Below, one piece after another: positions 9,034-17,405 of a stretch of DNA of 64,000 bases. The first letter of the stretch is position 1, and each line of letters opens with the position of its first letter. The notes below the pieces were generated by a model, which had not been told where the DNA came from, did no database searches, and was given only the letters and a program-made list of their open reading frames with translations. Origin of the DNA: an uncultured Selenomonadales bacterium (GTDB lineage: Bacteria > Bacillota > Negativicutes > Selenomonadales > Selenomonadaceae); NCBI GenBank assembly GCA_947307055.1, contig CAMZHX010000006.1, forward strand, positions 62,001 to 126,000, in the 5' to 3' direction. Both the position numbers and the translations under genes were made by a program.

Positions 9034-9396
9034 ATGTTTCGATTTGCTCACAACAACTTGAACGTGTTGGATTTGGAGCGGAGCAAGAAATTTTATGCAG
9101 ACGCGTTGGATTTGCACGAAGTTGGCGGGATTGACGGTGGCGAAGACTTCAAAATAGTTTATCTCGGCGACAATTTCGGCAGTCATCACAAATTGGAGCT
9201 TACATGGCTCGCTAAAAAGAAAACGCCCTATGAATTAGGCGATAATGAAGTACATTTGGCGTTCACGACGAAAAATTTTGATGCGGCGCACGCTCGGCAC
9301 GAGAAAATGGGCTGTATTTGTTACGAGAACAAAGAAATGGGCATTTATTTTATTGAAGACCCCGACGGTTATTGGTTGGAAATTTTGCCCGAATAG
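9034..9396 (+). CDS. VOC-family/glyoxalase-like protein
   Basis: NNLNVLDLERSKKFYADALDL...GIYFIEDPDGYWLEILPE. Confidence 0.88.
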   Translation: MFRFAHNNLNVLDLERSKKFYADALDLHEVGGIDGGEDFKIVYLGDNFGSHHKLELTWLAKKKTPYELGDNEVHLAFTTKNFDAAHARHEKMGCICYENKEMGIYFIEDPDGYWLEILPE

Positions 9397-9561
9397 CATA
9401 AAAAATTTACCCACTTAGTAAAAAAATCCCTTCGGCGTAGTGACGGAGGGAAATTTTTTTTAAAAGTGCTTGACAAAGTTGTTTTTTTTAATAGACGGGC
9501 AAAATGCTTTAAGACGATTGCATAAATACTCTCTACGAAGATTCTATTTAACTCATAACTC

Positions 9562-9981
9562 TTAGGGAATTGCAATGCGATAATTTTTAAGCTCAAGAGT
9601 ATCATTATCCGAATAGCGATAACGGCTTACTATGCTGAGTTTTTCTGGAATATTAACGTTTATTCGATACTCGTCCTTTATTAAGAGTTCTTCCACATAG
9701 ATGAGGTCAGGATCCATATACGCTTCCTCTGTAGCGGAAAGAACAATTTCAATGACATCTCCTTGCGCGTCACGCTTTATCAAACGATACTCGGTTTGAT
9801 CGTCAAAAAAATGGCATTCAATCGGAGTTTCTCCCGACAGGTTTTCTTCGCCGTCATATACCAATTCACCGTTTTTTATTTCATAGCGTTTAAATACCAG
9901 TTGTTTCTTAAAATACAAAAGCATTATTCCTTTTGGCGGCAACTTTTCAAGCGAAATCTCCCACATCATCATTCTCCTCCA
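9562..9981 (-). CDS. Csx19-like (type III-D accessory, TIGR03984-like) protein
   Basis: Last gene of the Cas10/Csx10 operon, overlaps the upstream ORF; C-terminal FFDDQTEYRLIKRDAQGDVIEIVLS...VSRYRYSDNDTLELKNYRIAIP resembles Csx19. Family assignment from memory; exact start uncertain (several Met codons). Confidence 0.45.
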   Translation of the reverse strand, partial: WRRMMMWEISLEKLPPKGIMLLYFKKQLVFKRYEIKNGELVYDGEENLSGETPIECHFFDDQTEYRLIKRDAQGDVIEIVLSATEEAYMDPDLIYVEELLIKDEYRINVNIPEKLSIVSRYRYSDNDTLELKNYRIAIP

Positions 9982-11701
9982 GATTTTCACGATACCAATT
10001 TGACATAATTTCCATTGGCAACGCGGGATAATATGTATTACGCAAATAATCGAAGATAGGTGTCGGCAACAATTCCTCTACGGGAACACCTGCTTGATAG
10101 TCACTTTTGTCGATAAAAGCCAGAAATTTTATTTGCTTCTTTAGGAGGCTTAGCAAGACATAATGAATCAGTTCAGCTCCCAAATTAATATCGCGAGTGG
10201 ATAAACGATATTCCGTGGCAAATTTGGCGGGTTCTAGGTTTTTTGCTAACCGATAATATCCATCTCGTGCGGGATAGGCGGCTATTTCTCCATAACCATT
10301 TCTTGTCCATTCTCCAAAAAAAGCGTGAAGTATGGGGGCAATGTCTATCGGCTCATTGTCTTTGGTGCAGAAACGTACCACAGAACCAGCCTTAAGACAA
10401 CGTACGACAGCACCTTCTCGTTCCCATTCTTCATTTAATTTGAAATCTTTTTGTATATCCGTACATTCACCTTCCACTATAAGCTTACCTGATACACCGA
10501 GCAAACGTTCTATCTGTGTCAAAAGATCTTCCGTGCTGTAACTGGGCATTCCCTCATCATTTATTATGAGTCCGTCGGAAAGACAAGCTACATCAAACCG
10601 CCGCGACAATACCTCGCATTGAGGATTTTTTTCGCGCAACCTGATTGTCTGCAAGTATATTTCGCCGTATCCTTCCTCTGTGAGCAGACCGATAGAAAAG
10701 AAACCGTTCTTGTCAAAAAAAGTCGCTAGTTTCCGTAATTCTTCATCGGAACCGTATATCGTTCCCGTTAAGGTTTGTCCCTCTGCCAGTGCATCATACA
10801 TTTTCCCTGCGCCAGATGTTATACGCACAATTTCTGGACAGACATAACGCACCAATTTCGTTTCAAAATCTCTGGTGTAAGCGTTTCTCACGTTTACAAC
10901 CTGTTCTGGCACTTTGAGATTTTTTTCGGCGGCGAGCTTGTATCTCAGTTGCTCGTGGTCAAGTTTCACCACTGACATACAAAGTGGCATTGGAAAGAGG
11001 CGTTCACCCTCATTCATGATGTAAGCGTTGGTAGCTGTCAATTTTTCTGCGGCGTTCGGCAAAATTTTTTCACACAAATTTTTTCTGACAACCGCACCAG
11101 GGGCATATAAATAAGTAACTTGCTCCGAATTGTAAGGCGCGAGAAAACACACGGGAGAAATAAGTTGCATAGAATAATCAAGGGCATAATACTCAGATGA
11201 CGTTGACAAATTTGCCGCATTGTTATCCTGCGACCTCGTTTCTAAAGAGCATTCCACCTCGCCAGAGATGTCGTCATATTCGATCCCTATGCGTTTAATA
11301 TTCCGCAGAAAAGCTTCCATTTCCTCATATTTATCCTTATCGAACTCGACGGAGGCGAAAAAAGTTTGTCCAGCCTTCAAAGAACAAATTCTGCTCATAC
11401 TCTTTTTGTCGAAGCGATCTTCCATAAAGAAAGAATTGATATGCAATGTACTGTCTTTATTTGCGCTTTGCAAATCACGAGTTGCTTGTATGAGTCCCAA
11501 ATAGCCTTCGGGATGAGCGCGTTTCATTTTTACTCCCGCAAACGGCCACTTTCTGTCGCCTAATATTTCCAAAGGCGAGATATACGGCATACCTGCCCGA
11601 TCCTTAGGCACATCACAGGAATAACCCCGTGCGGCTGTAGTTGGATAAGCAAAAGACACTTTCCCCAAAAGTTTTATGCGAACCATGAACATTGAAATCA
11701 A
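9947..11701 (-). CDS. Csx10-like RAMP-superfamily protein (type III-D Cas5-like)
   Basis: DRAGMPYISPLEILG N-terminal RAMP block, SLKAGQTFFASVEFD, Gly-rich loops EEGYGEIYL and RNGYGEIAAYPARDGYY. Confidence 0.65.
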   Translation of the reverse strand: MISMFMVRIKLLGKVSFAYPTTAARGYSCDVPKDRAGMPYISPLEILGDRKWPFAGVKMKRAHPEGYLGLIQATRDLQSANKDSTLHINSFFMEDRFDKKSMSRICSLKAGQTFFASVEFDKDKYEEMEAFLRNIKRIGIEYDDISGEVECSLETRSQDNNAANLSTSSEYYALDYSMQLISPVCFLAPYNSEQVTYLYAPGAVVRKNLCEKILPNAAEKLTATNAYIMNEGERLFPMPLCMSVVKLDHEQLRYKLAAEKNLKVPEQVVNVRNAYTRDFETKLVRYVCPEIVRITSGAGKMYDALAEGQTLTGTIYGSDEELRKLATFFDKNGFFSIGLLTEEGYGEIYLQTIRLREKNPQCEVLSRRFDVACLSDGLIINDEGMPSYSTEDLLTQIERLLGVSGKLIVEGECTDIQKDFKLNEEWEREGAVVRCLKAGSVVRFCTKDNEPIDIAPILHAFFGEWTRNGYGEIAAYPARDGYYRLAKNLEPAKFATEYRLSTRDINLGAELIHYVLLSLLKKQIKFLAFIDKSDYQAGVPVEELLPTPIFDYLRNTYYPALPMEIMSNWYRENLEENDDVGDFA

Positions 11702-13245
11702 TCCCCCAGTTCTGCCGGAAGAAAATCTGCCAATTCTGCTGCGTCAAACCAAAAAGCGTATTGCGTGCCGTCTATGTCCCGATACAGTGGCTCTCCCAGC
11801 CATGCTTTGAAATCGACGCCTCTTTCTTTTTGGAGCTGGAGCCATTGGGAAAATTCCTGCTTATTCATCTCATAAAGTTGCCGCATAATATTAACTTTCC
11901 GAATGACAGAAGGAAGTTCCCGAATATTTTTCACCCTTTGCAAAAGTTTTCGATACGAACGGGCGGTGCCCTCGCTCTCTTTGTCCAGGCAGTAAGGACG
12001 CAATCCCAGATGAATACCCGCGTTTGTGGTATAGACTTTATCTCTGAGCAGGGAGAGCCTTTGCGCGTAGGGATTTTCGGAAATCTGATAGTCTATCCAG
12101 TTTCCGGCCAAACCGTTCCGCAGATTATGTGATTTTTTCGCCTCATTTTTGGCACTCTTGCAACATTCTTCCGCCAGTCGGTAGGCTGAATGAAAATCAT
12201 AATCTGTCGTCACGAAAGCCAGCCCCGCAGAGATATAAAACGGAATTTTAAGCTGCGGCGTATTCCAGATAAATTCTCCTTCTAGATTTTTATAAAAAAA
12301 CTCCAAAAAGGGGAACATCAACCTGACGCTTCCCATGTAGTTTAAATCGTCACCGCCTTGGTGCAGTAGCTGAAATTCACGAGGGAAATTTTCCACTCGT
12401 CCAATATTGGCAACATAGAAATTTTCAAGATCCGTCATTGTGCGGCTTACGAGGCGTTTATAGCCGGATTCGATATGGAAATTTATTTGGCGTCTGGCGC
12501 GAATACCCTCTCCATATTTGAAAGTGCCTTGAAGAATACGGTTTATGGTAACGCCGAAATTATTCCCGTCTAAATGCATAACCGCCCAATATTCCTTTTT
12601 ATCACGGTGTTTGGTCACGGGAATTTTTGTCAGTTTTGTCGTGTCTCCATGATTACGACTCTCCAATCTGCGCAGTTGCGATGCCCTTGAGATATAGTCC
12701 CCTCGTTCTTGATCAAAGGTAATAACCGGCATACCAGTTTTTTCTTCGCGCATTATCACTGGCAACGCGTCCATCGGCTCCAAAGTATGAGCTGTAGCTT
12801 TGATTTGATCTAACTTTTGATATAAACGTAAGACATCATTTCCCATGTGATTTGTCTTTTCCACAACAGCCGCTATCATGTTTAGAGAATAGGCGTGATT
12901 CAAATAATAACGCGAGACCTTGCGGATAATTTTTTGCGCTAATGCCCCAGTGCGTATAATCAAGAGAGCCTTTCCGGCACTGCAGAGTATTTGTTGAACT
13001 TTTATATTCTTATCGTCAAAATAAGGAATGGGTGCGTCGGGATTGTTTGAGAGGTCATATTCTTCCGGTTGTAAGGGCGTATCAATATGACTGAGAGCAA
13101 ACCGAATCCCGTCTTTGAGTATACGACTAACGAGCATACTGCCCCCACAAGTATCAACAAAGGAATTGTTAAAAAAAATATAGTTCTGTATTTGCCGAGT
13201 GGTCAAAGCGCATAGAACTTCCTTATCCATGAGACTTAGATTCAT
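11698..13245 (-). CDS. Compact Cas10-like polymerase/cyclase (palm domains, intact GGDD; no HD domain recognised)
   Basis: AVMHLDGNNFG (12553-12570) and LLHQGGDDLNYMG (GGDD at 12346-12357); N-terminal palm-like TTRQIQNYIFFNNSFVDTCGGSMLVSRIL and SAGKALLIIRT. Confidence 0.8.
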   Translation of the reverse strand: MNLSLMDKEVLCALTTRQIQNYIFFNNSFVDTCGGSMLVSRILKDGIRFALSHIDTPLQPEEYDLSNNPDAPIPYFDDKNIKVQQILCSAGKALLIIRTGALAQKIIRKVSRYYLNHAYSLNMIAAVVEKTNHMGNDVLRLYQKLDQIKATAHTLEPMDALPVIMREEKTGMPVITFDQERGDYISRASQLRRLESRNHGDTTKLTKIPVTKHRDKKEYWAVMHLDGNNFGVTINRILQGTFKYGEGIRARRQINFHIESGYKRLVSRTMTDLENFYVANIGRVENFPREFQLLHQGGDDLNYMGSVRLMFPFLEFFYKNLEGEFIWNTPQLKIPFYISAGLAFVTTDYDFHSAYRLAEECCKSAKNEAKKSHNLRNGLAGNWIDYQISENPYAQRLSLLRDKVYTTNAGIHLGLRPYCLDKESEGTARSYRKLLQRVKNIRELPSVIRKVNIMRQLYEMNKQEFSQWLQLQKERGVDFKAWLGEPLYRDIDGTQYAFWFDAAELADFLPAELGD

Positions 13246-13631
13246 TATGCCTCGCCTCTTTTTGTGAAATAATCATAGTCTCTAAAACGCTCAAAAACAA
13301 AAATAGATGTCTTTTCGTTTGAGCCGTCGGGAAGCTTTCTTTCGATCGTCCGACGCTGGGAACAAGTGCACATAACCTTGATTCCGTCTTGCAACAGTTT
13401 GTCCACCAACATAAAAATAAAAGTAAACTCTCCTGCTGCCATAACTGCTGTGGGTTTCATTGCCTCTATTTTTTCCACGCACTCCTGTACGATTTTCCTC
13501 AGATCTTCCGTATCCATATCGGGAGTAATTTGAGGAAACGGAAAATCCACTACCTCGCCATATTGTTTTGCCGCTTCCTTTTGCTTTTCTATCCATATTT
13601 CATAGGGATGATTTGAGAAATTTATCAGCAT
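13245..13631 (-). CDS. Small single-domain CARF/Rossmann-like protein (Csx20-like, candidate ring nuclease)
   Basis: TAVMAAGEFTFIFMLVDKLLQDGIKVMCTCSQRRTIERKLPDGSNEKTSIFVFERFRDYDYF; adjoins cas10-like start; strong RBS aaggag upstream. Family assignment by recall. Confidence 0.5.
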   Translation of the reverse strand: MLINFSNHPYEIWIEKQKEAAKQYGEVVDFPFPQITPDMDTEDLRKIVQECVEKIEAMKPTAVMAAGEFTFIFMLVDKLLQDGIKVMCTCSQRRTIERKLPDGSNEKTSIFVFERFRDYDYFTKRGEA

Positions 13632-13650
13632 AGTGTAAACTCCTTGATGT

Positions 13651-15000
13651 TTAACAGTGTTGCCATATGCATTGCCTGCCTTTTACGAAAGCCATAAGCC
13701 CCCAAAAAATCTGTGTGATTAAGATTCCCTGCCAAACGCCTGTTATCCCAAAGTCCAATACATACGCAAGCAGAAAACTCGCTAACGGGTTTACAATCGT
13801 CACGCAAACGGAAGCAATTTGTCGAGGTATTGTCATTTCCCCAACTGCACGCATTGCCGCAATCATGATTATTCGCTCGATTTGAAAACAAGTGATGCTT
13901 GCTATGAAGTAAACCGCTGTACGACCTTGGATTATGTAAGTTTCGTCGGTGAAGTATGCGCCGAAAAATAAATCGGACATTGAGACGTAAATTGCGCTAA
14001 GGATTAAAGACACTACCAATCCCGTCTTAAGAAACAGCCGCAGACGGGCTTTTACGACTGTCATATTTCCCATTCCCGCGTTTTTACCCAAAATCGCTAC
14101 TGCCGCGCTTTGCAATCCGTCGCCGCAAGCAAAGGAAAAATTCATCAGCAACATTCCGACGAAATACACGGCTGTATCTTTTGACGGGAACAGGGACACA
14201 ATGACTCCGCAGATTAGGAAGCCGAGACGCATGGCGAGATTTTCCAGAACTATATTTCCGGCTTTAGATTTGATGTCAGCGAGAATTTCCGATTTTTTGA
14301 AGCTATGAGCAAAAAAATTTTTAAAGCTCAAAAATTCTTCTTGACGAGTTATCGCCATGAAACTTACAGCCAAAGATGCCACACTGCCCAGCACTGTAGC
14401 TATAGCGTTACCCGTTACTTCAAGACGTGGAAAACCGCAATGACCTTCTATCAAAAGATAGTTAAACAAAATATCCACCAAGCCCAAGGTAAGACTGGCT
14501 ATCAGAGTAACATGCGTCTTTCCCAAACCACGCAAAGCACCGTTCAAGATAATCGAACTAACCTGAAAAATCATAAAACCCATGATGATGCTGAAAAATT
14601 CGGCAGAAAGTTCTATCGTCTCTTCTTGTCTGCTACACAGCTCCATTACCGGACGAGCAAAGACAAAAAGTAGTGTACCAAAAACGACAGCACCGGTTAT
14701 TCCTATCTTCAGCACAGAAAAGAGGTATTCTTTAGCCTCCTCCCTATCGTTTTTACCGTACGCCCGAGCGATAAAGAACGAAAGTGCCGTTCCCAACGCG
14801 AAGAAAACGGACAGAACAAACACTTTCGGCTGAGCAGTGAGAGAAACGGCAGAAATAGCCTTATCTCCCAATACGGCAATCATCTTGGTATCAATAACGG
14901 CTACAGCCACTATCACCAAACTTTCCAGCATTGCCGGCACAGCGATTTTCGCTATTTCAAAAAATGGCGGAAGTTTATCTTGATTGAATCTCATTTGCAT
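13651..15000 (-). CDS. MATE-family efflux transporter
   Basis: ~12 TM; FFEIAKIAVPAMLESLVIVAVAVIDTKMIAVLGDKAISAVSLTAQP; paired repeat organisation. Confidence 0.88.
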   Translation of the reverse strand: MQMRFNQDKLPPFFEIAKIAVPAMLESLVIVAVAVIDTKMIAVLGDKAISAVSLTAQPKVFVLSVFFALGTALSFFIARAYGKNDREEAKEYLFSVLKIGITGAVVFGTLLFVFARPVMELCSRQEETIELSAEFFSIIMGFMIFQVSSIILNGALRGLGKTHVTLIASLTLGLVDILFNYLLIEGHCGFPRLEVTGNAIATVLGSVASLAVSFMAITRQEEFLSFKNFFAHSFKKSEILADIKSKAGNIVLENLAMRLGFLICGVIVSLFPSKDTAVYFVGMLLMNFSFACGDGLQSAAVAILGKNAGMGNMTVVKARLRLFLKTGLVVSLILSAIYVSMSDLFFGAYFTDETYIIQGRTAVYFIASITCFQIERIIMIAAMRAVGEMTIPRQIASVCVTIVNPLASFLLAYVLDFGITGVWQGILITQIFWGLMAFVKGRQCIWQHC

Positions 15001-15400
15001 TTTTCTTTACAAATTTTTTTCGCATATTTTCTACAGTATTCGTAGTGTAAATGATTATATGGCAAAAATCAATAGCAACAGAGTTGACACGCATAAATGA
15101 ACGCATTGGAAAAACGAGTCGCCCGTAATAAACTTAATACTCATTATCGGGTGACTTGCTCCGATACATTGACGAATAATTAAGCGGCATCCTGAAATGT
15201 CTCTTGACGAAATTAACGCAGAAATTTCAGCCGTTCGCGCCAAATCAAGATTTTATCGTTACGCTAGCGCAAATGATTTCTATCCTTGAAAGTAAAAACT
15301 AAAACTCTCCGCCCGATTTCCTTCGAGCAGGGAATTTTTTTATTTCTCGCCATTCAATTTACTTGACCGCTACTAAAAAATCAAGTAGAATTGCTACGAG

Positions 15401-16069
15401 GTGATTGTTATGATGACGACGAAAGTTTTTCAGAGAGTTTTAGCGATTTTTCTTGTCGTAGCCGCCATTTTCTTCGCGAACGGGTTAAACAACGTAGCAA
15501 ATGCCGAAATAGTTCAAATTTACGACGGTAATGTAAACGATATTCTAAATACAATAAGAGAAGTTGGCAAAAATTATAATTTTTCAATACGTGGAACTCA
15601 TTACTACACTGGAACAGACGGTTTCAGGTATTGTGAATCTTATTTCGGTGACAGCGACAAAAATCGTCTCGTCTTTCAAGTCAACAATAATGGTGCGGTA
15701 TCTTCTGCTTGGATTATTGCTCCTATGAATACTATGTCAGGAGAATATAATCAACAAGGCTCAGAGATTTCAGGATTATTGCTTAGTTCAATACTGATTA
15801 CAGTTGAATTGAATGAGAACGAAGTTAGAAATCTTATTGACAATTATAAGAATTGGCATGAAAATAATAGTAGAATACTTTCTGAAGCTAAACAAGCTTT
15901 AGATAAAAATAATCCTAAATTAGCTAAACAAAAACATAACGAATATGATAGTAATTATCCTAAAACTTTCTCTGTTTGGTGCACAAAATCTAAAAGATAT
16001 ATCGACTTAAATTTTCCACGCGATGACTCAACAGAATTTGTGAAATTTTTTATAACAGCTCATACTTAA
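15401..16069 (+). CDS. Secreted hypothetical protein
   Basis: Signal peptide VFQRVLAIFLVVAAIFFANGLNNVANAE; followed by terminator. Confidence 0.6.
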   Translation: MIVMMTTKVFQRVLAIFLVVAAIFFANGLNNVANAEIVQIYDGNVNDILNTIREVGKNYNFSIRGTHYYTGTDGFRYCESYFGDSDKNRLVFQVNNNGAVSSAWIIAPMNTMSGEYNQQGSEISGLLLSSILITVELNENEVRNLIDNYKNWHENNSRILSEAKQALDKNNPKLAKQKHNEYDSNYPKTFSVWCTKSKRYIDLNFPRDDSTEFVKFFITAHT

Positions 16070-16096
16070 GCTTAAAATCAATGTAAAAACTAAAAA

Positions 16097-16126
16097 CCCT
16101 TCGGCGTCTTGTCGGAGGGTTTTTTC
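16097..16126 (+). terminator. Rho-independent terminator, same CCCTTCGGC..GTCGGAGGG family
   Basis: CCCTTCGGCGTCTTGTCGGAGGGTTTTTTC. Confidence 0.75.
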
Positions 16127-16403
16127 GTTGAAAATTTCTTCCTGCAATGCAGTTGCCACGCTCAGCAAGGTTAATGTGAGTTGCGATTCGGTAATAATTT
16201 TGTATTCCCATGACCATTACCACTTTATTGACTATTGTAAACTTTATCAACGCCGTAATGAAGAATTTCCTGCGGCTTTTTTTATTTAATAAAGACATAA
16301 CAAAGTAGAAGTAATAACAAACATTTACGGCTATGTAAAATTTTTGGGAAATTTTATACTTTGCTCGTAACGAAGGATTTTGGAGGGATTTTAGTTAGAG
16401 AAA

Positions 16404-17264
16404 TTACCAACCGTTGACGCCGCTAAGATGTCGCCCCTTTGCTTTTAGTTTTTTTCGGTAATCGCCGGGACTTATGTCATATCTTTTGCTGAACGCTTTG
16501 ATAAGTGATTCACTTTTAGCATAGCCGCAAGAGTAAGCGATTTCCGCTATTGTCAAAGTAGAAGACTCCAAAAGAGCGCGAGCCTTAGTCAAACGGCAAT
16601 TTTGAATGTAACTTTTAGGAGACATGCCAACTTGTTTTGTAAATATCGTTGTAGCGTAACTTCGCGCAAGCTTGACATAATCGGCTACATCTTGTACGGA
16701 AATATTTTCTTCAATGTGGTGGTTAATATAGTTCATCATGTGCGAAACGTAAGTATTAACGTCAGTTTTGGGCATGAATTCCTTTTGAGCATCAGCAAGA
16801 ATCGATATGAATTGAAAAAACAATCCCCAGCGATAATAAATATCCGAAAGCATAAAGTCATTCTTCTTGAGCATTTCGAGAACAAAATTTTTCAACTTTT
16901 CGCCGCCTTCAGGATTGCAGGAGAAAATAGGGTTGTCTTTCGATAGCCCAAGGGAATCGACGACAGTTTTTGCTACATGCCCGTTGAAACCGACCCAAAT
17001 ATATTGCCAAGGCTCGTCAATGTCGCTGGTGTAGACGGTCTGCAGATTCGGCACAATTAAAAAGCCTTGTCCCTCGCGAAGGCGATAGGTATGCTGATTG
17101 ATTTTAAAAATTCCCTTGCCGGAAAGGATATAATGTATTAAATAATAAGGGCGCACGGCAGGACCGTAGGTGTGACCAGGATAAGTAAACGAATGCCCAA
17201 ATTTCACGAGGCAAAATTCATCTTCATTGTATAGAGGCATATTTACTGCTTGCCGATTTTCCAT
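16404..17264 (-). CDS. AraC-family transcriptional regulator of the galactose/lactose operon
   Basis: N-terminal cupin-like sensor; C-terminal double HTH VQDVADYVKLARSYATTIFTKQVGMSPKSYIQNCRLTKARALL. Confidence 0.9.
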   Translation of the reverse strand: MENRQAVNMPLYNEDEFCLVKFGHSFTYPGHTYGPAVRPYYLIHYILSGKGIFKINQHTYRLREGQGFLIVPNLQTVYTSDIDEPWQYIWVGFNGHVAKTVVDSLGLSKDNPIFSCNPEGGEKLKNFVLEMLKKNDFMLSDIYYRWGLFFQFISILADAQKEFMPKTDVNTYVSHMMNYINHHIEENISVQDVADYVKLARSYATTIFTKQVGMSPKSYIQNCRLTKARALLESSTLTIAEIAYSCGYAKSESLIKAFSKRYDISPGDYRKKLKAKGRHLSGVNGW

Positions 17265-17405
17265 TTAGCTCACTCCCAAAAGTATTTTTCTTCGGACAAT
17301 GATAATTTGTTTCTGGCTTGTGTGCAAGGAAGGAGAAATGCCATGTTTTGAAAACATTTGAAGAGGATTTAAAAACAACAAAAAAAGCAGAGGAGGTTTA
17401 TTTGT

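Noticed and set aside
9000-15400. CRISPR array expected beside the Cas10/Csx10-like genes
   Set aside because: Read through the operon and both flanks; no regularly spaced 25-40-bp direct repeats with unique spacers were visible.
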